A DNA stretch of 10,503 bases from Actinomycetes bacterium (lineage in GTDB: Bacteria > Actinomycetota > Thermoleophilia > Solirubrobacterales > Solirubrobacteraceae), in contig JAEYAL010000323.1 of the NCBI GenBank assembly GCA_023404805.1, positions 1 through 10,503 of the forward strand. The letters run 5' to 3'. This document shows, piece by piece, positions 6,226 through 10,503 of this stretch. Every line of letters begins with the position of its first letter. Positions within the stretch are counted from its first letter, which is position 1. A model generated the notes under the pieces. The model ran no database searches. It saw only the letters and a list, made by a program, of their open reading frames with translations, and had not been told where the DNA came from. The position numbers and the translations under genes were made by a program.

Positions 6226-7548
6226 ATGAATGGTCGCGTGGTCTCCACGATCGCCGTCGCCGCTGCGCTGTCCGCGTTCGGCGCCGGCCCGGCAGCCGGC
6301 GCCGTCGGACACGAGGTCAATGGGCTCGTGACCGACATGCGCCTCACCGATGGCGGAGTGCGCCTCGCGAGCGCCTATCCAACGCGGGCGGTCGATGCGC
6401 GCGTGCTCCATATGACGCTCACCAGCGGCTCTCCGGTGGCGGGTCTGGCACTGCGCAGCAGCAGCGCCCGCGGCTGGGTCACGCCCGCGCTGACCGCCGA
6501 CGGCGCCGTGATCGCCTACGCGTTCCAGCGCTCGTCGAAGGCCAAACCGGTCGTGCAGGTGGTGACGGTCGACGGATCCGGCGACCACTCGCAGCCAGAG
6601 ACGATCTCCGCGCCGGGCGTGTCGGCTGAGCCGCTGCCGCCGGTGGTCGTCGGCCCGACCGGCGCGGTAGCGGTGCGCTTCACCCGCGGCGGCGCGAAGT
6701 CGGCGATCCAGTACCTCGCAGTCCGCCGCGCTTCGGCGGCCGAGTTCGGCGGGGCGAAGGCGCTCGGCACATCCCGCGAGGCGCGCTACACCGACTTCCA
6801 CGTGCTCCTGGGCCCCGATGGTGGCGGCGTGCTCGTCGGCGTGCCGAAGAAGCCGCTGCCGAACGAGCCGTACGCGAGGCGGATCACGCCCGAGGGCGAG
6901 CTCGGGCCGCGCATCGCGACCGGCATCGGCCGCCACGACGAGACCACCGTGGCCTACGCGTTCGGCCCGACGGGCACCTTCATCCTCGCTGCGGCGACGG
7001 TCGACGACCTGCCGGACGGCTCCGCCGGCTCGGTGCGGGTGACGTCGCTGCCAGCAGGCGCCGGCGCGTTCACGCCCGTGCGCGAAGTCGCGACGAGCGG
7101 GATCTCAGCGCCCGACCGCGACAACCTCTCGATCGCGGTCGGCGACGGCGACCAGCTGGCGCTCACCGCGACGAGCGGCACGCACGACCTGTCCGTCATC
7201 GAGGGCACGCCCGCCGGGATCGCCCGGACGGCGACCATCGACGCGCAGTTCCCATTCGACGCCCGCGTCTTCCGCGCCGTCGATGGCGCGCTCTCGGTCG
7301 TCTGGAGCGACATCCGCGCGAGGGGCGAGATGCTCGTCGGCCCGCCGCGGATCCGAGCGACGCGACGCGGCCCGGGCGGCGTGTTCGCCACGCCGCACAC
7401 CGCGCTGAAGCCGCGCTCCGACAGCGCCTCGCTCAGCCACGCCGAGCTGCTGCGCGACGGCCGCGTCGCGATCGTCGTCGAGCGGTTCGACGCGGCGATC
7501 ACGAGCGAGGCATCGCTGCGCTCGCTGGTGGCGCTGATCCAGCCGTAG
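6226..7548 (+). CDS. Secreted beta-propeller-like repeat protein (paralog B)
   Basis: 440 residues from ATG 6226, function not known. Residues 1-26 are a short signal peptide (Arg4, hydrophobic VVSTIAVAAALSAF core, AGA cleavage area). Eight 'DG/TG plus beta-strand' motifs lie at about residues 40, 89, 142, 195, 246, 305, 350 and 408, spacing 45-59, matching one for one the eight in the protein at 540-1919. The strongest identity is around 'PYARRITPEGELGPRIATGIGRHD' split over residues 215-238, and around 'VVGPTGAVAV' (141-150). The protein ends in 'ALIQP', comparable to 'TIVRP' in paralog A. An in-frame GTG at 6187 would add 13 residues but lies in a hairpin. The protein probably folds as an eight-bladed propeller acting outside the membrane; ligand and partners are unknown. 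It converges with the SRPBCC gene, with 11 bp between the stops. Confidence 0.85.
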   Translation: MNGRVVSTIAVAAALSAFGAGPAAGAVGHEVNGLVTDMRLTDGGVRLASAYPTRAVDARVLHMTLTSGSPVAGLALRSSSARGWVTPALTADGAVIAYAFQRSSKAKPVVQVVTVDGSGDHSQPETISAPGVSAEPLPPVVVGPTGAVAVRFTRGGAKSAIQYLAVRRASAAEFGGAKALGTSREARYTDFHVLLGPDGGGVLVGVPKKPLPNEPYARRITPEGELGPRIATGIGRHDETTVAYAFGPTGTFILAAATVDDLPDGSAGSVRVTSLPAGAGAFTPVREVATSGISAPDRDNLSIAVGDGDQLALTATSGTHDLSVIEGTPAGIARTATIDAQFPFDARVFRAVDGALSVVWSDIRARGEMLVGPPRIRATRRGPGGVFATPHTALKPRSDSASLSHAELLRDGRVAIVVERFDAAITSEASLRSLVALIQP

Positions 7549-7559
7549 CTGCGGGCGCC

Positions 7560-8003
7560 TCAGCCGATCGAGCCGCCCTCGAGCACGGTCTTGAAGTCGG
7601 CGAGGCGGGTCTCCATCTGGCCCTGCGTGCCCTTGCCGATGATCGGACCGCCGACCTTCGCGAGGCCCGAGAGCTTGATGTGGTTGTGCACCGTCACGTG
7701 GGTCTGCTCCGGGCCGAGCTCCTCGAGGGAGGTCGTGAGCGTGTGGAGCATGCCCGGGCCCTTGTAGGTCGTCACGACCTGGCGCGGCAGGTCGAGCTTC
7801 ACGATCGTCTCGGTGACCTTGAAGGTGCGGCCCTTGTCGTTGTAGGCCATCTCTGACACCGCGCCCTCGGTCCCGGGCGTGCCCTTCTTCACCGTGATCC
7901 TCTCCAGCCCCCGGTGCCACTTGCGCGGGCCTTCCGGGTCGGCCAGCAGCGCGGCGACCTCGGCGATGGGCCGGTCGATGACGACGTCCTGCGTGAGTTC
8001 CAC
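7560..8003 (-). CDS. SRPBCC-family protein (polyketide cyclase/START-like ligand-binding fold)
   Basis: 147 residues from GTG 8003. The N-terminus 'MELTQDVVIDRPIAEVAALLADPEGPRKWHRGL' is the standard opening of the SRPBCC superfamily: beta-strand, 'I-xRP-xxEV' helix, then the 'DPExxxxW' segment. After it come the antiparallel sheet ('FKVTETIVKLDLPRQVVTTY', 'THVTVHNHIKLSG') and a long C-terminal helix ('METRLADFKTVLEG') that closes the hydrophobic pocket. Members bind lipids, polyketides or aromatic ligands, or act as small cyclases or hydratases. Nothing in this sequence identifies the ligand. A start at ATG 8039 would add 12 residues with no family similarity, whereas GTG 8003 has a TACGGT box 7 nt upstream. 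It is on the same strand as the 708-residue secreted protein, but hairpins lie between them, so it is probably transcribed alone. A link with the aromatic operon is possible but unsupported. Confidence 0.85.
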   Translation of the reverse strand: MELTQDVVIDRPIAEVAALLADPEGPRKWHRGLERITVKKGTPGTEGAVSEMAYNDKGRTFKVTETIVKLDLPRQVVTTYKGPGMLHTLTTSLEELGPEQTHVTVHNHIKLSGLAKVGGPIIGKGTQGQMETRLADFKTVLEGGSIG

Positions 8004-8010
8004 GCACGCA

Positions 8011-8016
8011 ACCGTA
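8011..8016 (-). promoter_or_regulatory. -10 box for leaderless transcription of the SRPBCC gene
   Basis: On the minus strand TACGGT is followed by 7 nt and the GTG at 8003. The hexamer is identical to the -10 box of the catabolic operon. It decides the start codon in favour of GTG 8003. Confidence 0.5.
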
Positions 8017-8079
8017 TCGGCGCGGCCCACGGCCACCACCCACGCCCCGCCGGAGTATCAAGGAGTCGTCGAGGGTCTG

Positions 8080-8107
8080 ACGCCGGTCAAAACTCCCCGA
8101 TCGGCGT
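8080..8107 (+). repeat. 9-bp inverted repeat in the SRPBCC upstream region
   Basis: ACGCCGGTC (8080-8088) and GATCGGCGT (8099-8107) pair over 9 positions around AAAACTCCCC. One pair is G-U on the plus strand, which becomes an A/C mismatch on the minus strand, so as RNA it would be more stable in a plus-strand transcript. No promoter or ORF for such a transcript is convincing. It may instead be a regulator site for the SRPBCC gene. Confidence 0.4.
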
Positions 8108-8150
8108 GAGGCTCAGGGTTCGACACGCGCGCACCGCCCCGAACAGCAAC

Positions 8151-8192
8151 GAGGCGGTGGCCTTCGATCCCCCGACCGAAGGCCACCGCCTC
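8151..8192 (-). terminator. Strong 16-bp hairpin terminator downstream of the secreted Ig-like protein
   Basis: The arms 8151-8166 and 8177-8192 (GAGGCGGTGGCCTTCG and its exact complement) form a perfect 16-bp stem with a 10-nt loop. It lies about 70 nt after the stop of the minus-strand gene at 8262. On that strand the stem is followed by the moderately T-rich GTTGCTGTTC. A perfect stem with a poor U-tract is common for terminators of high-GC Actinobacteria. The stem could also stop plus-strand transcription. Confidence 0.75.
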
Positions 8193-8209
8193 ATCCTCAC
8201 CAGACGGTG

Positions 8210-8228
8210 CGCGCCCACCCCGGGCGCG
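8210..8228 (-). terminator. Small GC-rich hairpin between the secreted-protein stop and the main terminator
   Basis: CGCGCCC (8210-8216) and GGGCGCG (8222-8228) form a perfect 7-bp stem with a 5-nt loop, 34 nt after the stop codon at 8262. It is probably an accessory or tandem terminator, or an mRNA 3'-end stabiliser. Confidence 0.4.
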
Positions 8229-8261
8229 GAGCCCCGCCTGGCGCGGAGCGGGCGTTCGCGG

Positions 8262-10388
8262 CTACTTGCGCAGTGTGAACGTGCGGGTGGTTGCCTGACC
8301 CGCGCCGTCTGGGGTGATCGTCACGACCACGGTGAACTTGCCGAGCTTCTTGAGGAGCGCCTTGCCCTCAGCGGTGAGCACGAGCTTGACCGTGCGGGCC
8401 TTTCCGGCCGTCGGGCGGACGGTCTTGACCTTCACGACGGTCACGATCTTCTTCTTGCCCTTGCTGGTGAGCTTGAACTTGGACTTCGTCTTGACGGCGA
8501 CCTTCACGCGCGTCGGCTGACCGGCGTCGATCGACAGCTCGAGCTCCTTGCCGCCCTTCAGCGTCTTCAGCTTGGTCGCGGCCTGGACGTCGACCGCGGG
8601 GGTCGTCGGGACCGGCGTCGTCGGCTGCGGCGTCGTCGGCTGCGGCTCGACCACCGGGGCGGCCTTCACCGTGAACGTGACCGGGATGCTGCGCGACGGG
8701 GCGTCGTTGGACTGGCCCGAGACGCACGACGAGCCGGCGAGGAAGCGCAGCGTGTGCTCACCGGCCGCGATGTCAGCCGGGAGGTCGACCGAGCCGGAAC
8801 CCGTGCCGTCGTTGTCGGTCTGGATGCACGCGATGATCGCGCCGGTGTCGATTCGGATGCCGACCTTCTGACCGGTCGCGCCGTCCTCGCGGGCGAAGCC
8901 GCGGCGGAAGCCGGTCAGGTCGACCGTGAGCTTGCTGCCGGGCGCGACGGCCTCGCCGGGCGTGACCTTGATCGTCGGGGCGGCGATGGCCGTGATCGTG
9001 TCGGCGGCGGTCTTGGTCGCCGACACGAACGTGAGCACGTGCTGGCCGAGGCTGGTGTTCGCAGGGAGCGTCAGGTTGCCCGTGATCGCGCCCTCGGCCG
9101 TGGCCGTCAGCGGGGCGCCGAGGTTGAGGTCGTCGAGCTTGGCCTGGACGGGCTCGCCCGCGCCGAAGCCGCTGCCCGTGACCGGGAAGGCGACGCCGAC
9201 AGTGCCGTGCGTGAAGGCCGTGCCGGCCGTCGGCGCGTCGGGCGCGATGGTGAGTCCGGCGCCGATCTGCGGGACGAACCGCGGCACCGGATCGGTGACG
9301 AGCGGCGGCACGCAGCCCGTGCCCGAGGCGACGCGCAGCGTGGCCAGGCCGTTGGCGCCGGTCACTGTCGCGGCGAGCAGCGCCGAGCCGTCGGCCGCAG
9401 CGGTCGTGCACGACAACACCGTGTCGCCCGCGCCGATCAGCGCGATCCTCTGGCCGGTCCCGCCGATGCCCTGGTAGCCGGTCACCTTGACCACGGCGGT
9501 CCCGCCGTCGCGGATGGTCGGCGTCAGGAGCGTCGTGGTGTGCGCGACGACCTTCACGGTCACCGACTTCGTCATGCCGCCAGCCGTCAGCGCGACCGTG
9601 TGGTCGCCGCCCGCGAGCGGCGCCATCGGCGTGCCGCCCAGCGCGATCGGCGTCGAGAAGCTGCCGTCAGCGTCGGTCGTGACCGCCGGGTTCAGCGCGA
9701 TCGGGTTGCCGTCGAACGTCGCCGAGACGGCCTCGTTCGCCGGGAACGTCCCGCCCTTGACGGTGTACGTGCCCTGCGCGCCGGCTGACGGGGCCGTCGG
9801 CGTGAGCGTCGTGCCCGGGTAGAACTTCGAGCCGGCCGCTGGCGTGTTCGTGAAACCGAACTGCAGCGGCGGGACGGCCGCGAACGGCGCGACGAACGTG
9901 ATCGGCACCGTGACGCTGCCGTTGGTCGAGCCGCCCGTCGACGGGACGCCCGACAGGATGCGCAGCCAATGCTTGCCGCCCGGGCCGGAGCCCGCCAGCG
10001 GCGTGGTCGAGGGCAGCTCGATCCAGCCGGAGAAGCTGCCGTTCTCGGTGTTCTGGTCGGTGGTGAACGTCGGCAGGCCGGGCTCGAACGGCGGGAACGC
10101 CGCGCTCGTGCCGCCGTAGGTCAGGGCTGTGTCATTGTCGTCGATCTTGATGGCGACCTGCGGGACGCCTGCGCCGGGGCCGCCCTTGAAGTTCTTGCCG
10201 GTGAAGTTGATGTGGCTGCCCGGGACGAACTCGTCATTGGCGAGCGTGATCGAGGCGCCCGAGACGTCGGTGTAGGTGACGGGCGCGGCCGACGCCGCAG
10301 TGGCGAAGCCGAAGGCCGCCAGAAGGGCGGCGAAGAGGAGCGCGACGCGTGAGGCCAGGGGCCGCGTCGCAGGCGAAACGTGCTGCAT
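8262..10388 (-). CDS. Secreted multidomain Ig-like protein with a Pro/Thr linker and basic C-terminal domain
   Basis: 708 residues, function not recognised. Residues 1-35 are a signal peptide (Arg9 and Arg14, then the hydrophobic VALLFAALLAAFGFATA core, ASA-A cleavage). Five Ig-like modules follow in alternating order. Type A modules (~40-166, 285-372, 471-574) share 'GQ-x-(V/I)-(A/G)-I', an acidic/DG turn and a '(H)-x-LR-(F/I/V)-x-(A/S)-G' strand. The second and third have a Cys pair at equivalent places (C327/C359, C521/C555), likely disulfides. Type B modules (~185-282, 378-470) share 'G-x-(T/G)-F-x-A-x-E-x-V-x-A-x-(F/L)-D' and lack Cys. Then come a (P/V/Q)PTTP linker (580-597) and a Lys-rich ~100-residue beta domain (601-708). 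No LPxTG or transmembrane tail is seen, so attachment would be by charge or by partners, or the protein is released. The start at 10388 is set by the signal peptide; no ribosome binding site or -10 box is obvious. Confidence 0.88.
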   Translation of the reverse strand: MQHVSPATRPLASRVALLFAALLAAFGFATAASAAPVTYTDVSGASITLANDEFVPGSHINFTGKNFKGGPGAGVPQVAIKIDDNDTALTYGGTSAAFPPFEPGLPTFTTDQNTENGSFSGWIELPSTTPLAGSGPGGKHWLRILSGVPSTGGSTNGSVTVPITFVAPFAAVPPLQFGFTNTPAAGSKFYPGTTLTPTAPSAGAQGTYTVKGGTFPANEAVSATFDGNPIALNPAVTTDADGSFSTPIALGGTPMAPLAGGDHTVALTAGGMTKSVTVKVVAHTTTLLTPTIRDGGTAVVKVTGYQGIGGTGQRIALIGAGDTVLSCTTAAADGSALLAATVTGANGLATLRVASGTGCVPPLVTDPVPRFVPQIGAGLTIAPDAPTAGTAFTHGTVGVAFPVTGSGFGAGEPVQAKLDDLNLGAPLTATAEGAITGNLTLPANTSLGQHVLTFVSATKTAADTITAIAAPTIKVTPGEAVAPGSKLTVDLTGFRRGFAREDGATGQKVGIRIDTGAIIACIQTDNDGTGSGSVDLPADIAAGEHTLRFLAGSSCVSGQSNDAPSRSIPVTFTVKAAPVVEPQPTTPQPTTPVPTTPAVDVQAATKLKTLKGGKELELSIDAGQPTRVKVAVKTKSKFKLTSKGKKKIVTVVKVKTVRPTAGKARTVKLVLTAEGKALLKKLGKFTVVVTITPDGAGQATTRTFTLRK
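8599..8643 (-). repeat. Three tandem 15-bp units encoding the PTTP linker
   Basis: Units at 8599-8613, 8614-8628 and 8629-8643. The last two are identical (GGCGTCGTCGGCTGC on the plus strand) and the first is diverged. They encode QPTTP, QPTTP and VPTTP in the linker of the secreted protein. As a short in-frame tandem repeat it can vary in number without shifting the frame. Confidence 0.75.
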
Positions 10389-10503
10389 AGCGAGAGGGGG
10401 TCGGGGGATGAGGTGGGTGACGGGGTGGTGTGGGGTGGGGTGAAAGCAGGGGCGCGGGGCCCAACCCCCCCCCCGGTGGGGGGGGGCGGGGGCGGGGGGG
10501 GGG
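10389..10503. other. Upstream region of the secreted-protein gene; G-rich on plus strand, homopolymer at contig edge
   Basis: No gene is seen. From 10396 to 10440 the plus strand holds G-runs (G5, G5, G3, G4, G4, G4 with loops of 1-7 nt) that fit a G-quadruplex pattern; the sense strand of the gene at 10388 would therefore have a C-rich leader. From about 10461 the sequence is a C tract followed by G tracts to the end, which looks like an assembly or sequencing edge artefact. The real promoter of the secreted protein may be damaged or missing. Confidence 0.5.

Noticed and set aside
5596..6936. Minus-strand open frame of 446 codons opposite the dioxygenase and paralog B
   Set aside because: The composition is that of an antisense shadow. 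The plus strand has the complete Fe-ligand triad and a signal peptide.
8115..8135. tRNA T-arm-like GGTTCGA
   Set aside because: The flanking bases cannot form a 5-bp T-stem, and no acceptor, D or anticodon arm can be built around it.
7914..9788. Plus-strand open frame of 624 codons antisense to the secreted Ig-like protein
   Set aside because: Its translation is Arg/Asp/Gly-rich noise with no fold, and the opposite strand encodes a signal peptide and repeated modules.

Overview
The window is very GC-rich, densely coded bacterial DNA. High-GC codon use, secreted proteins with short Ala-rich signal peptides, a Lys-rich C-terminal domain on a secreted Ig-like protein, and repeated TANNNT boxes placed 6-7 nt before start codons (leaderless transcription) all fit an actinobacterium. 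A Thermoleophilia/Solirubrobacterales-type soil or sediment organism is my best guess; the class-level assignment is inference. The last ~60 bases are G/C homopolymer, so the window probably ends at a contig edge.

Layout: (1) 3-479 +, the C-terminal end of a protein running off the left edge, with a tail resembling that of actinobacterial SF2 helicases. (2) 540-1919 +, a secreted repeat protein of beta-propeller type. (3) A compact aromatic-catabolic cassette: a TetR-family regulator on the minus strand (1948-2595), then a divergent three-gene operon on the plus strand. The operon encodes an FAH-family enzyme (2810-3742), an MhpA-like FAD aromatic hydroxylase (3746-5278) and a two-domain type I extradiol ring-cleavage dioxygenase of the VOC superfamily (5281-6165). 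(4) 6226-7548 +, a second secreted propeller-type protein, paralogous to the one at 540-1919, so the cassette lies between two paralogs. (5) Minus strand: an SRPBCC-family protein (7560-8003) and, upstream of it, a 708-residue secreted protein with alternating Ig-like modules (8262-10388). Strong hairpins separate these two genes.

How the cassette probably works: the FAD enzyme hydroxylates a phenolic acid to a catechol, the VOC enzyme cleaves the ring next to the diol, and the FAH-family enzyme hydrolyses or hydrates the cleavage product. The divergent TetR protein probably represses the operon. A good sigma70-type promoter (TTGACG-N18-TACGGT) lies before the FAH gene, with two overlapping inverted repeats, one covering the -35 box. 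The natural substrate cannot be read from sequence alone.

I did not find a clearly new defence, mobile or RNA system. The points most worth a second look are the operator layout and the separate 40-bp dyad between regulator and operon, the paralog-flanked cassette, an apparent lost metal-ligand residue in the FAH-family enzyme, and the A-B-A-B-A module order of the secreted Ig-like protein.
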